Assembly (NCBI GenBank): GCA_016928435.1
Contig: JAFGKT010000053.1
Coordinates: 1-64,000 of the forward strand
Direction of reading: 5' to 3'
Length of the DNA: 64,000 nucleotides
Source: Sedimentisphaerales bacterium
GTDB taxonomy: Bacteria; Planctomycetota; Phycisphaerae; Sedimentisphaerales; SM23-30
A program made the position numbers and the translations under genes. The notes beneath the pieces were generated by a model that was not told the origin of the DNA, did no database searches, and saw only the letters and a list, made by a program, of their open reading frames with translations. The stretch's first letter is position 1. Each line of letters begins with the position of its first letter. This document shows positions 32,655 to 41,409 of the stretch, in pieces.

Positions 32655-34301
32655 CTACGGTTGCGGAGCAACTACGGTTATATTTTTGCGGACGTTATTA
32701 TTATTGTTGCTGCGGTCCTGTAAATACTCATAACCGATGACGGCGGCCCTTACGGCGTGTTCCCCTTCAGATAGAATCCGGCATTGCCATTGCTCGGCGG
32801 GAATATCAAGAGTGATTTCTTGATCGGCGGCGATTGGTTCGCTGCCCAGGGCGACATACACTTGTTCATTGTCAATGAACAACACCACTAGATACATGCC
32901 GGGTTCCAAATTGTCGGGGCCGTTGTTGCGAATCAGAAAAGAAACGGTGGCGGATTGACCTAGGGGCAATTCATTAGGAGTCAAATTGACATCGAGACAA
33001 GCCAGGTCGGCGCTGCGGGTTTCGGCTGGTTCCGAAATCAAGTTCTGCCCTTCGACTAAAGCCCGGACTTCGACAGCTAATTGGTCGCCTATTGCAGGGC
33101 TGAAGCCTAGATGTACGCTTTGCACCAGGCCGTCCCGGCCGATGATGACTGTTTGAGGTATTGGTCCGACTTGATACAGATTCCCGGCGCGGCCGGTGGT
33201 GTCGCGCGCAACCATGGGCGGACTGGTAAGTGAATCGAGACTATCAAAGACATTCTCGATTCCACGAGCGGAATCTTCGAGGTTGACGGCATAAAAGACC
33301 ACACCCTGATCACGATATTCATCAGCCACGGCGGTAATGACGGGCAACCCATCACGGCAAGGAGGACAACGCACAGCCCAGAAATCCAATATTACAATGT
33401 CACGTCCCAGATAATCGCTTAGCGACCGGGTGGAACCGTCGAGCAGATGCAGCGTAAAACTCGGGGCTGGTTGTCCAAGCAATGGATGTCGCGGCGGCTG
33501 GGGGCCAAATTGAAATACTTGTTCGGCTCCGACGGGCGGATCGATAGTGAATACATCATCAGCGACCGGTTCACCCAACTGCCAATTGTTGAATGTCCAT
33601 CGCTGGGTCATAGAAGTTTCCGGCATGTTAGCTTGGTGACTACGTAATTCGCGGATGAATCTTTCGTAATCGGCCTGAACATGATGCAGCAATATTGTGG
33701 AACCGGTGGTGAACCAAAGATCCAAATCGATCATGTCAGCTACCAAGCGAACTCCAGCCAAAGTTTGACCATCGAATTCTTGTTGTCCCAAATCAGAAAT
33801 GGTCATATTTTGTTCCAATATGGTTGAAAGAAAATCGCCGGTAAGCAATTCTTCCGCCATGGGCAAAACTCCCAGGGTAGCAGATATCGGATTATCGGCA
33901 TCAAAGAGTTGGCGAAAATCGCCTGCGGCTGGGCGAGTGTGGTACTGATGGAAAAGACCTTGATACGCATAGTCCTGTTGACCGTCACGGATCACGGTAA
34001 CCGGCGACCAATCACCGACGACACGCAGAGCAAAACGGTTGGGTCGAACGGCTGTGAAAACGTAGTTGGATGATTCAATATGACGCAGGTCATCTTTGGT
34101 AAAATCGATCTCGGCGGTTATTTCGACAGTGAAACTATCGTTTTCTTGCAGAACCTGCCCGGCCTGACGCAGCAACTCTATGGCAGCTCCATCATTGTCG
34201 GCTTTAGCTTGCCCAGCCAACAACGTGGCCATGATTACCAACGCCGATGCCAAACTAATCATCAAAGTTCGTCCAACCCATCTGCCAAAAATATGAAACA
34301 T
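32655..34301 (-). CDS. Secreted fusion: lipoprotein-sorting-like + thioredoxin (TlpA) + CARDB-like
   Basis: A 548-residue exported protein with a signal peptide (residues 1-35, ending in AGQAKA). Residues about 40-260 resemble the DUF2092/LolA-like lipid-binding beta fold. Residues about 275-420 are a TlpA/AhpC-TSA thioredoxin domain (GQPAPSFTLHLLDGSTRSLS, then LDFWAVRCPPCRDGLP) with redox cysteines Cys312 and Cys315 and the cis-Pro-like PIPQTVIIGRDG. Residues about 435-548 form an Ig-like CARDB domain (ATVSFLIRNNGPDNLEPGMY). It probably acts in extracytoplasmic disulfide or redox chemistry. Upstream of a bactofilin-like and an AsmA-like gene. Confidence 0.8.
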   Translation of the reverse strand: MFHIFGRWVGRTLMISLASALVIMATLLAGQAKADNDGAAIELLRQAGQVLQENDSFTVEITAEIDFTKDDLRHIESSNYVFTAVRPNRFALRVVGDWSPVTVIRDGQQDYAYQGLFHQYHTRPAAGDFRQLFDADNPISATLGVLPMAEELLTGDFLSTILEQNMTISDLGQQEFDGQTLAGVRLVADMIDLDLWFTTGSTILLHHVQADYERFIRELRSHQANMPETSMTQRWTFNNWQLGEPVADDVFTIDPPVGAEQVFQFGPQPPRHPLLGQPAPSFTLHLLDGSTRSLSDYLGRDIVILDFWAVRCPPCRDGLPVITAVADEYRDQGVVFYAVNLEDSARGIENVFDSLDSLTSPPMVARDTTGRAGNLYQVGPIPQTVIIGRDGLVQSVHLGFSPAIGDQLAVEVRALVEGQNLISEPAETRSADLACLDVNLTPNELPLGQSATVSFLIRNNGPDNLEPGMYLVVLFIDNEQVYVALGSEPIAADQEITLDIPAEQWQCRILSEGEHAVRAAVIGYEYLQDRSNNNNNVRKNITVVAPQP

Positions 34302-34400
34302 AATATCAAGCCCTTTATTATTACAGAGACATAATTATTAAAAAGACATAGCGTGCGATTTCGCTCTTTTGACCATTAGAATCACTCGCACTTTTGACCG

Positions 34401-34700
34401 TTAGGATTGCTGGTCTGCTTCCTTATCTTTTTGCCACAACGAGGCATCGGCAGCGAGATCACCGAGGGCGCGAAGTCGTGCTTTGACCTTTTCGAGCTGG
34501 TCCTGGCGTTTGCCGTAGGTCTGGCTCTGGCCGCTTTGGCGGGCCAACTGATCGCTGGCGACCAGATCACGTAATACATACACCACAAAATCAGTTACTG
34601 AATTATAGCCCCGGCCGTCTATCATTTCGGATATTTTTTCATAAAGCGGACGTGGGATTTTCAGGGTTACTTTACTCTCTACTTTTGACCTTTTAGCCAT
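34401..34700 (-). CDS. Ribbon-helix-helix (CopG-like) DNA-binding protein
   Basis: A 99-residue protein. Residues about 8-45 fit an RHH fold: beta strand SKVTLKIPRPLYEKISEMI, then GYNSVTDFVVYVLRDLV. The rest (Lys/Arg/Gln-rich, ending EADQQS) is probably a coiled tail. GGAG eight bases upstream fixes the ATG at 34700. It may regulate the downstream envelope gene block 100 bases away, or be an orphan antitoxin-like regulator; no toxin is adjacent. Confidence 0.75.
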   Translation of the reverse strand: MAKRSKVESKVTLKIPRPLYEKISEMIDGRGYNSVTDFVVYVLRDLVASDQLARQSGQSQTYGKRQDQLEKVKARLRALGDLAADASLWQKDKEADQQS

Positions 34701-34806
34701 AAATTGCACTCCTATAAAACTCCCTATATGCTACAGGGACCAGGCGACAATAGCAAGTTTTCTATGGCTGTAATACCAGGTGCGATCGCGATCGATCAGC
34801 CGGAAT

Positions 34807-35067
34807 TCAAGGGTTATTCAATTCTCTAGCCGGCGCCGAACCGACGAAGCTAACCCTTTTCGCCCACAGTGTTTTCGGCAACTCGTTGACAATACCGCTT
34901 GGCTCTGGTAAATAAACATCATTGCGTAGCAGTTCTTCTTGTGCAGCGGTGTTCTTCGACAAACCGGGAAGGGCCTTGGGCTCGCCAAGCAAGTCAACCA
35001 GAAGCATGTTATCGGCGCATTTGGCTATATCTGACTGTCCGGCACAGTTAGATGCCGAGCGAAACAA
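34807..35067 (-). CDS. Possible small protein, uncertain
   Basis: An 86-codon frame (or about 66 codons from the internal MLLVDLLGEPKALPGLSKNT). The composition looks protein-like toward the end (PSGIVNELPKTLWAKRVSFV), but I see no family and no convincing ribosome-binding site. It is divergent from the STAS gene. Listed as possible only. Confidence 0.25.
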   Translation of the reverse strand: MFRSASNCAGQSDIAKCADNMLLVDLLGEPKALPGLSKNTAAQEELLRNDVYLPEPSGIVNELPKTLWAKRVSFVGSAPARELNNP

Positions 35068-35095
35068 ACGCCGCGACCTTCAAATAAGGAAAACG

Positions 35096-35425
35096 ATGAT
35101 GGCTATTCAGGATTGGTCGGAAAAAATTATCATGGCGGAGCTAACCGGCGACCCGGACTTCACGGATGACATCAATGCCCTCACCGAACGAATGGAAAAG
35201 GAACCAAAAGACGTAGTGCTGAATTTCAGCCAAGTAAAGTTTTTGAATTCCTCCAATATCTCTCGTTTGCTGAAACTGCGTAAGGTGATCACCGACAGCA
35301 AGCACCGCCTAAAACTCTGCGCCATTCCTATACAAGTATGGGGGGTGTTTCTGCTGACCGGCCTGGACTCGCTTTTTGAGGTGGCCGAGGATACGGCCAC
35401 GGCTTTGGCTTCGCTGCAGATGTAG
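35096..35425 (+). CDS. STAS-domain protein (anti-anti-sigma factor-like)
   Basis: A 109-residue single STAS domain. The core KDVVLNFSQVKFLNSSNISRLLKLRKVI carries the strand-loop-helix of SpoIIAA-like proteins, with serines at the usual phosphorylation loop (LNSSNIS), although the typical small Gly after the Ser is Asn. LKLCAIPIQVWGVFLLTGLDSLFEV matches the following strand and helix. AAGGA lies five to eight bases before a tandem ATG pair (35096/35099). There is no kinase or phosphatase partner immediately adjacent; the Ser/Thr kinase-phosphatase pair 2.5 kb downstream is a possible but unproven partner. Confidence 0.85.
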   Translation: MMAIQDWSEKIIMAELTGDPDFTDDINALTERMEKEPKDVVLNFSQVKFLNSSNISRLLKLRKVITDSKHRLKLCAIPIQVWGVFLLTGLDSLFEVAEDTATALASLQM

Positions 35426-35515
35426 GATGAGGACTGTGCAGTGTAACTGTTTTTTTACCAACAGCTTACAAAGCAATGCTTGATCTGTCCCTTCTATAAT
35501 TTCAAGGCAAAAAAC

Positions 35516-35547
35516 AAGCCCGGCCGCTAAGAGCAGTCGGGCTTTCT
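35516..35547 (+). terminator. Rho-independent terminator candidate after STAS gene
   Basis: AAGCCCG (35516-35522) pairs with CGGGCTT (35538-35544), followed by TCTG; an A-run precedes it. The T-tract is short. Confidence 0.6.
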
Positions 35548-35614
35548 GATGTTGCGGGGCAAGGCGAGCGAGCAACAACCCCACAACAAGATCGTGTATG
35601 GGCCACACCGACCA

Positions 35615-35785
35615 ATGGCCACGATTGTTTACTCAGATATACATCCTAAACGTTATATTCTAGGACGGCAGATCGCGTTTGGCCACCAAAGTGGAAAAGT
35701 TTTAGTTTTTGGCGTGAGGAAGGGCCATATTATGGACGGCCCAGCACTTATTTCCGAATTTCGGTCAGAAGCGAAAGAATCGTAG
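35615..35785 (+). CDS. Possible 56-residue peptide upstream of radical SAM gene
   Basis: A small frame (MATIVYSDIHPKRYILGRQI...) that ends three bases before the radical SAM start, so coupling is possible. No family is recognised and no clear Shine-Dalgarno sequence is present. It could instead be untranslated leader. Confidence 0.25.
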   Translation: MATIVYSDIHPKRYILGRQIAFGHQSGKVLVFGVRKGHIMDGPALISEFRSEAKES

Positions 35786-35788
35786 CAC

Positions 35789-36703
35789 ATGGCCCCGATG
35801 CAACCTGAACCTGATCTTAGCTCAAAGGCATTTCGCGATCATTCGCGTCATTTTCGAGGCAGTCAATGGATCTATCCGGTGCTGTCGCGTCGCAGCAAAG
35901 GGATCAGTGTGGGCGTTAATTTGAGCCCCGAAAAGATATGCAACTTTAATTGCATTTATTGCCAGGTTGATCGGTGCGACGGCGACAAGGGGTCGGCGGG
36001 GCAGCAAGCACAGGAGGCTTTTTGCCTGGAAACAGTAGCGACGGAGTTGCGGCATACGTTGGAGTTGGCCCAATCCGGAGAGCTTTTTGACTACGAACCT
36101 TTCACGGATACGCCGCGCGATTTGCGCAGATTGAACGACATAGCGCTGAGCGGGGACGGCGAACCCACGGCTTCGGTTCATTTCGCAGAGGTTTGCAGCC
36201 TGTGCGTGCGGATCAAACAAGAACTCAAGCTGGACACACTAAAAATCATAGTCATCACAAACGCTTCTTTGCTGGATAAAGAACCGGTAAAAGAGGCGCT
36301 GCGGCTATTAAAGGCCCATGGGGGGCAAGTGTGGGCGAAGCTGGATGCGGGCACAGCGGATTACTACCGTCAGGTGAATCAAAGCGCAGTGCCTTTTGCG
36401 CGGATAGTTTCCAACATTACCGAGACCGCCAAGTTCATGCCCGTTGTTATTCAAACGCTGTTTATGCGTATTGATGGGAAACGCCCCGCTGCAGATGAGA
36501 TTGCCGGGTATGCTGAGCGATTAAAGGAAATCAGCGGCGGCGGCGGAAATATTCTCAACGTCCAACTCCACACGATCGCCCGTCAGCCCCGCCAAGCGAA
36601 CGTAACAGCCCTCAGCAATGCCGAGCTGGATGAAATCGCTGAGGAAATCAGCGCAATTAGTGCCTTGCCGATATGCAAATTCTATGGCTGCGGTAATTAC
36701 TAA
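35789..36703 (+). CDS. Radical SAM enzyme of unknown substrate
   Basis: A 304-residue radical SAM protein with the [4Fe-4S] motif Cys-x3-Cys-x2-Cys in KICNFNCIYCQVDRC near residues 50-59. GVNLSPEKICNFNC and IALSGDGEPT (the GGE-like SAM-binding strand) fit the COG0731/wyosine-type branch of the superfamily. KLDAGTADYYRQVN and RIVSNITETAKF match later barrel elements. The start is the ATG at 35789 (an ATG at 35798 is also possible). No accessory maturase is adjacent, so the reaction is unknown; tRNA or peptide modification are options. Confidence 0.85.
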   Translation: MAPMQPEPDLSSKAFRDHSRHFRGSQWIYPVLSRRSKGISVGVNLSPEKICNFNCIYCQVDRCDGDKGSAGQQAQEAFCLETVATELRHTLELAQSGELFDYEPFTDTPRDLRRLNDIALSGDGEPTASVHFAEVCSLCVRIKQELKLDTLKIIVITNASLLDKEPVKEALRLLKAHGGQVWAKLDAGTADYYRQVNQSAVPFARIVSNITETAKFMPVVIQTLFMRIDGKRPAADEIAGYAERLKEISGGGGNILNVQLHTIARQPRQANVTALSNAELDEIAEEISAISALPICKFYGCGNY

Positions 36704-36932
36704 CCATCGCGCTGCGATTTCTGATCTTCAATGATTTGGGGTATTTTCAGTCGGCGTCAAAAAAAACGCTGGATTGAGGACAAAACTTGGAGAATATCTT
36801 GGACCCCAGCCGATGATGAAATATAATCGGGTTAATAAAGTTGCGCTAATTGGGCCTGGGTTTTCGTGGGGATCATATTCGCGTCAGCTGACATTCAATT
36901 AGATTTGGGTTCTAGTGGCAGGGAAGTTGTAA

Positions 36933-37454
36933 ATGGTCGATCAGGGACGATTGGCAAAAGTTATTTTCGCGTTAATGGCCGCGATGACCGGGGGTGCGCT
37001 GGTTCTACTAGCGTTTGAAGGTCAGCCCATCAAACCCATGGCTTTCAGTCTTTCCAGCCAAACTCAAGTTACCTCGTTAGCAGACGTTCTCGATACGGAC
37101 AACGGCATCAACAGCCAAATGTGGCAGCGTATCAGCGTATGCTATCGCGACAATGACGGCCAAGTTTCGGAACAACACGGGGTCACCGGCGACTTGGCGG
37201 TAAACTTCCACTTCGTTTTGGGCGACGGCTCGACGACAACGGACGGTCAAATTTACACTTCTGGGCAATGGCGGCGTCAACTGCCGGTGGTTTCGGGGTC
37301 GGGCGACCGAGACGACCGGACCATCAAGATTTGCTTGCTGGGGAACGCTCGCAACCCCATAACAACACCGGCTCAAGCTCGGAGTTTGGAGCAACTGGTA
37401 GCGAATTTAGTGAAGCATTGCCAGATCTCCGAACCGGTCATTTGGCCTGAATGA
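36933..37454 (+). CDS. Membrane-anchored PGRP/amidase_2-like protein, probably inactive
   Basis: A 173-residue protein with a single N-terminal transmembrane helix (LAKVIFALMAAMTGGALVLLAF). The rest resembles a small amidase_2/peptidoglycan-recognition domain: LAVNFHFVLGDGS, GQWRRQLPVV, DRTIKICLLGNARNPITTPAQ and QLVANLVKHCQIS match the expected order. The N-terminal zinc-ligand His motif (usually IHH near the start of the fold) is replaced by ISVCYRDN, so catalysis is unlikely. Possible role: binding muropeptides without cutting. GGAAG precedes the ATG. The spacers on both sides are empty. Confidence 0.45.
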   Translation: MVDQGRLAKVIFALMAAMTGGALVLLAFEGQPIKPMAFSLSSQTQVTSLADVLDTDNGINSQMWQRISVCYRDNDGQVSEQHGVTGDLAVNFHFVLGDGSTTTDGQIYTSGQWRRQLPVVSGSGDRDDRTIKICLLGNARNPITTPAQARSLEQLVANLVKHCQISEPVIWPE

Positions 37455-37893
37455 CCAACACTTCTCATTCCTCCTCAGCAAATATATGACGGTTAATCCG
37501 TTGCTTTTGCGTATCGGGCAATGATTTTGCCAAATCCCACTTGTCAGATCGCCGATATCTAAGTAGAATCACGGTATAGCGTTGGGTCATTCCAACGCCA
37601 TCCGTGATGACACGCTGGATACACAGACACAAGGTTTACCAAACAGGCACGCGGGTCACATCCGCCCCTGAATGGCTTGGTGACATAGAAAGCGCCAGCT
37701 TTTTCCCGCCGGGGCAGCCTATTATGCAAAGTGAGCTGAATTTGCTGCCACTAGCTTTGGTTTCACCTCGAAATCACAGATACAGAGAAGGTATCTGTTT
37801 TTTCAACGTCTGCGTTGCCAGATTAGGATTCGACGGTCGAATCGGAAGGTTTTCGCAAAACATAATAAAGTGTCGTCAGCGGGAGAAACGTCA
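37455..37893. other. Spacer upstream of kinase gene
   Basis: About 440 bases. A 101-codon frame (37604-37909) is present but has no family and no ribosome-binding site, and it overlaps the kinase start. Nothing else is recognised. Confidence 0.4.
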
Positions 37894-38820
37894 TTGGGAG
37901 ACTATGTAACTGCCGTGGCTGAATTTAATTCCACCAATATTAACCACAGCGAGTTTGGGCCGCCTTCGTTGCCCGGTTACGAGATTATTCGTCGCCTGGG
38001 AGCCGGGGCCGGCAGCGTTATATACGCTGTGCGTCAGGAGAAGACCGGCAAATCGTTCGCGCTGAAACATGTTGTGAGACGCGACGATGACAAACGAATG
38101 CTCGATCAGGTGGAAAACGAATTTAAGGTCGCCAGCAAAATCGATCATCCTTATATTCGTAAAATTTATCATATCGAACGGCGGAAGAAACGTCTGCAAA
38201 CCCGTGAGATACTTCTGGTTATGGAGTTTTGTCCGGGGGTGAGCCTGGAACAGAGCCCGGCCCGCAGTCTGTTGGATTTGCTGCTGATTTTTCGGATGGT
38301 GGCTGACGGTATCGGCGGCATGCACAATGCCGGTTGGCTGCATTGCGATATGAAACCCAACAATATTATTATCGCGGAAAACGGCGCTATTCGCATCATA
38401 GATTTGGGCCAAAGCTGCCCCGTAGGCACCATCAAACGGCGTATCCAAGGCACACCGGATTATATCGCTCCTGAGCAAGTGCGTCGCAAGCCTCTATCGC
38501 GTCAAACCGATGTTTTCAATCTGGGCGCGACTTTGTATTGGGCTTTAACGGGCAGGCATGTGCCGACTTTGATTCCGAAAAATGTTGCGGGCGATACTTC
38601 CCGCTTGGCATTGGTTTCAGCCAACGCCGGTAGCAAACCTATCAGTCCCACAGAACTCAAACCCCAAATTCCTCAAGGTATCAGCAATCTGGTTATGGAT
38701 TGCGTCAAACAAGACCCTAACCAAAGGCCGGCCGATATGCAGACTTTGATCTCGCGGATTGACGTCCTCATCCACATGATTGCCGGGGGGAAACTGACCC
38801 CATCCACCACTTCGAAATGA
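37894..38820 (+). CDS. Ser/Thr protein kinase (Hanks-type)
   Basis: A protein kinase domain without transmembrane segments. Glycine loop LGAGAGSVIYAV and catalytic Lys in FALKHVV; Glu of helix C in VENEFKVASKI; the catalytic loop is HCDMKPNN, with Cys in place of the usual Arg of HRD; the DFG position reads DLG (IIDLGQS); then GTPDYIAPEQV (APE) and DVFNLGATLYWALTG. The loop change suggests activation-loop phosphorylation is not needed (inference). The TTG at 37894 has GGAG eight bases upstream; a GTG at 37870 gives eight more residues. The stop overlaps the phosphatase start by four bases (ATGA), so both are co-translated. Confidence 0.85.
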   Translation: MGDYVTAVAEFNSTNINHSEFGPPSLPGYEIIRRLGAGAGSVIYAVRQEKTGKSFALKHVVRRDDDKRMLDQVENEFKVASKIDHPYIRKIYHIERRKKRLQTREILLVMEFCPGVSLEQSPARSLLDLLLIFRMVADGIGGMHNAGWLHCDMKPNNIIIAENGAIRIIDLGQSCPVGTIKRRIQGTPDYIAPEQVRRKPLSRQTDVFNLGATLYWALTGRHVPTLIPKNVAGDTSRLALVSANAGSKPISPTELKPQIPQGISNLVMDCVKQDPNQRPADMQTLISRIDVLIHMIAGGKLTPSTTSK

Positions 38821-39668
38821 CCACTAAAGAAATTATCGCCGTACTAGAAAAAGCCACGCTCGCTAACTACAGCGACAGCGCGCGCGAAGGCAATATCGTG
38901 GAGATAAAGTCGCCAGCCGAAGTAATAATGACCGGTGATTTGCACGGCAACGAGCTGAATTTCCAAAGATTCGTTCGTTTCGCTGACTTGGGATCCAATC
39001 CGCAAAGGCATTTGGTAGTTCACGAATTGTTGCACAACACCAACTCAGAGATTCCTAACGAATGTCATTCCTACCGGTTGGTGGCCCAAGCAGCGGAGAT
39101 CAAAAGTAAATTCCCCAACCAATTTCACATCCTATTAGGCAATCACGCCACAGCTCAAGCGACCCGCGACGAAGTTTTGAAAGCGGGTCAACCGATGGTC
39201 CGGTCCTTTAACGCCGGGATTCATGCTCAGTTTGGCCAAAACGCTCATCTAGTATTGGAGGCATTGGAAAAACTGATTATCTCGATGCCTTTGGCGGCGC
39301 GGACGGAAAATCGGGTGTGGATGAGCCACTCGCTGCCTTCAGCTCGACACCTCAAGGATTTTGACAGCAAGATATTCCAGAAAAAAATTACCCTTGATGA
39401 CATGCGTAACAATACTAGCTTGCATGCTTTAACCTGGGATAGGTCTCACAGTAAAGATTGTTTAGTTAGTCTGCAGGAATTATGGGGTGTTGACACCTTC
39501 ATTGTGGGGCATCAGCCACAAGCCGATGGCTGTGCTCACCCGAAAGAATCCCTAATAATATTGGCCAGTGATCACGCTCAAGGTTGTTTCCTATATTTTG
39601 ACACGAAAAAATACTACGATTCCGACGAGCTTTGGGGTAAAATAAAGCATGTGGCCGAGATCGCCTAG
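38817..39668 (+). CDS. PPP-family Ser/Thr phosphatase-like metallophosphoesterase
   Basis: A 283-residue calcineurin-like phosphoesterase. Metal-binding motifs: GDLHGNELNF (GDxHG) near residue 40, LLGNHATAQ (GNH, with Ala where Glu is usual in GNHE), and GHQPQADG (GH). The second canonical block (GDxxDRG) is not clear; the region reads HLVVHELLHNT, so metal binding may differ. It starts inside the kinase stop codon (ATGA), so the phosphatase probably reverses phosphorylation by the neighbouring kinase. There are no membrane segments. Confidence 0.8.
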   Translation: MTTKEIIAVLEKATLANYSDSAREGNIVEIKSPAEVIMTGDLHGNELNFQRFVRFADLGSNPQRHLVVHELLHNTNSEIPNECHSYRLVAQAAEIKSKFPNQFHILLGNHATAQATRDEVLKAGQPMVRSFNAGIHAQFGQNAHLVLEALEKLIISMPLAARTENRVWMSHSLPSARHLKDFDSKIFQKKITLDDMRNNTSLHALTWDRSHSKDCLVSLQELWGVDTFIVGHQPQADGCAHPKESLIILASDHAQGCFLYFDTKKYYDSDELWGKIKHVAEIA

Positions 39669-39808
39669 TGGGGCACCTGGGCAGCTTCTACCTGGCAGTG
39701 TCGGCTCAAAAAGTGATTATTGAGGTTCGTGGTTTTCTTGATCTATTATTCAAGAGGCTTTGAACCGGCCGCAACAAATACTTGTTTTGGACACGCCTTA
39801 GATCAAAA

Positions 39809-40204
39809 ATGACACAGAAATCGATATTTTCTAGCTTAATCGTGTTAGTCATGATAGTCTGTTTTTCGTGTGATAAACAGAACGACACGGGGTCGGACTC
39901 GCCCCGGGCTTTCAATCCGAATATTGACGGCATCGCTATACAACCGGTAGATCGGATCGACGCCGAGCGTGCCGCGCAAATCAGAAATGATAAGCAAGCC
40001 ATTCTCGCAGGTGAAAACACGGTACCAGCCATTCCCGAGGACTACACCCCAGCCGCAACCACCGTCGCTCGGCCGACTCCCAGCCCAACTCCGTCGCCCA
40101 GTCGCCCCGCAGTACCATCACCTCCTTCGGTGACTTCTACGACTTCGACGTCCAGCACCTCTTCCGCGAGCAGCACCTACAGTTTCGACCCCAATGCTTA
40201 TTAA
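39809..40204 (+). CDS. Lipoprotein, Pro/Ser/Thr-rich tail
   Basis: A 131-residue secreted protein. The start at 39809 gives MTQKSIFSSLIVLVMIVCFS then Cys, a lipobox-like end at Cys21. The mature part has a short middle and a C-terminal Pro/Ser/Thr stretch (RPTPSPTPSPSRPAVPSPPS), suggesting a flexible or glycosylated linker. No domain is recognised. A nine-codon longer frame is open but less likely. Confidence 0.6.
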   Translation: MTQKSIFSSLIVLVMIVCFSCDKQNDTGSDSPRAFNPNIDGIAIQPVDRIDAERAAQIRNDKQAILAGENTVPAIPEDYTPAATTVARPTPSPTPSPSRPAVPSPPSVTSTTSTSSTSSASSTYSFDPNAY

Positions 40205-40526
40205 CCTAAACCGCATCGGCTTTACGAAGCAATTGCTATTATGCCGCAAGCCAATATCATCACGTAATTATTTCGGCTTGCTTTGACACTGACCAATTAC
40301 GAGCAGTCACCCGTGGGTGATGTCAACAATCGGTCAGATGTCGGTTTTGGATGCGTATTTAGAGGTTTTGTTGGGAAGCCGCTATTGGTTTGCCAGGCTT
40401 TTCAGCATAGACTGTCAACGTTGTTTTCACATCAGATCTCCTACGATCGCATCACGCTTTGTAGATTACCAAGAATGCGGATTTGGTTTCCGTTTTCATT
40501 TCAGTGCATTCGATTATGGGTGTCCT
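40205..40526. other. Spacer between lipoprotein and Rrf2 genes
   Basis: No gene. A hairpin GCAAGCC...GGCTTGC (40246-40252 and 40275-40281) followed by TTTG may end the lipoprotein transcript. Confidence 0.45.
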
Positions 40527-40952
40527 ATGAAACTTACGCGCTCTATCGAGTATGCCATTGTGGCCCTGGGCTTTATCATTCGTAACGCCCGAAAGGGGCC
40601 GGTCCTGGCACGAACAATCGCCAACGAACATGGAATACCGCGCGAGTATCTGTTTAAGATTCTCAAATCGCTGGTTCGAGTTGACATTCTCTCCAGCACG
40701 CGCGGGCCGCACGGCGGCTACTACCTGTCCAAACCAGTTGAGCACATTTCTCTCCTGGACATCATCGAGGCGGTTGAAGGGCCTACAAGCGATCCGGTCA
40801 CTTTCACATGTCCCAACACTGCAACACCGCTTTACGAACGTATCGCCCATCATATCAATGTTGCCACAAAGGCCCAGTCCGAACACCTAGCCCAGGTTGC
40901 TCTATCGAGCTTAATCGACCTCGCCGTCGATACACATCAGACTGACAACTGA
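40527..40952 (+). CDS. Rrf2-family transcriptional regulator
   Basis: A 141-residue winged-helix regulator. The N-terminus MKLTRSIEYAIVALGFIIRN, the recognition segment EHGIPREYLFKILKSLVRV and the wing STRGPHGGYYLSKPVEHISL are typical Rrf2. IscR/NsrR-like members use three cysteines to hold an Fe-S cluster; only one Cys (FTCPN, about residue 95) is visible, so a cluster is not supported and it may sense another signal. The start at 40527 sits at the conserved N-terminus. Its targets are unknown. Confidence 0.88.
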   Translation: MKLTRSIEYAIVALGFIIRNARKGPVLARTIANEHGIPREYLFKILKSLVRVDILSSTRGPHGGYYLSKPVEHISLLDIIEAVEGPTSDPVTFTCPNTATPLYERIAHHINVATKAQSEHLAQVALSSLIDLAVDTHQTDN

Positions 40953-41175
40953 CATCCACACCCTTTTTGCTTGATATGGGTAGGTGTTTGGTTGCGGCCT
41001 TGCGGCGACGAATGGTTTGCCTTGGCAGGTTTGTGCGTCCCCACTTTTACCAGAACTGAGCTTATCAATCACGGCGGCAGTTCGGCCCTACCTTTTCAGA
41101 TTTTTCACACGTCATTGAAAACTTGACGAAAACTCCCCGGCCCCTCTTTGGCGCACTACCTATATTGATGCCTGA

Positions 41176-41409
41176 TCATGGCAGCGTCGTTGGGTTACTT
41201 GGCAAATGACGCCAATAGTCCATATCCGACAATGGATTCTGGATTGGGGTGACCAGGACCGTCAGCAAAATCAACACCGCCAGCAACACTATTACCGCCG
41301 CCACCGCCCAGAAGCGATCATCATAATACAGATGCTCCAAATGCATCATAATACTATGCCAATGAGGCATGTGCATGTGCATGTGTCCTTTGTCGGCCTG
41401 ATGACTCAT
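41176..41409 (-). CDS. Small His/Met-rich membrane protein
   Basis: A 77-residue protein with good GGAG spacing to the ATG at 41409. The first ~25 residues are very rich in His and Met (MSHQADKGHMHMHMPHWHSI), then one strong transmembrane helix (FWAVAAVIVLLAVLILLTVLV) and a short tail. The His/Met cluster could bind soft metals such as Cu(I), or assist a metal transporter, but there is no partner gene. Convergent with the Rrf2 gene. Confidence 0.6.
   Translation of the reverse strand: MSHQADKGHMHMHMPHWHSIMMHLEHLYYDDRFWAVAAVIVLLAVLILLTVLVTPIQNPLSDMDYWRHLPSNPTTLP

Noticed and set aside
34401-34700. Antitoxin of a toxin-antitoxin pair
   Set aside because: It has an RHH fold but no toxin-sized partner gene lies on either side.
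37604-37909. 101-codon frame before the kinase
   Set aside because: No family, no ribosome-binding site, overlaps the kinase start.
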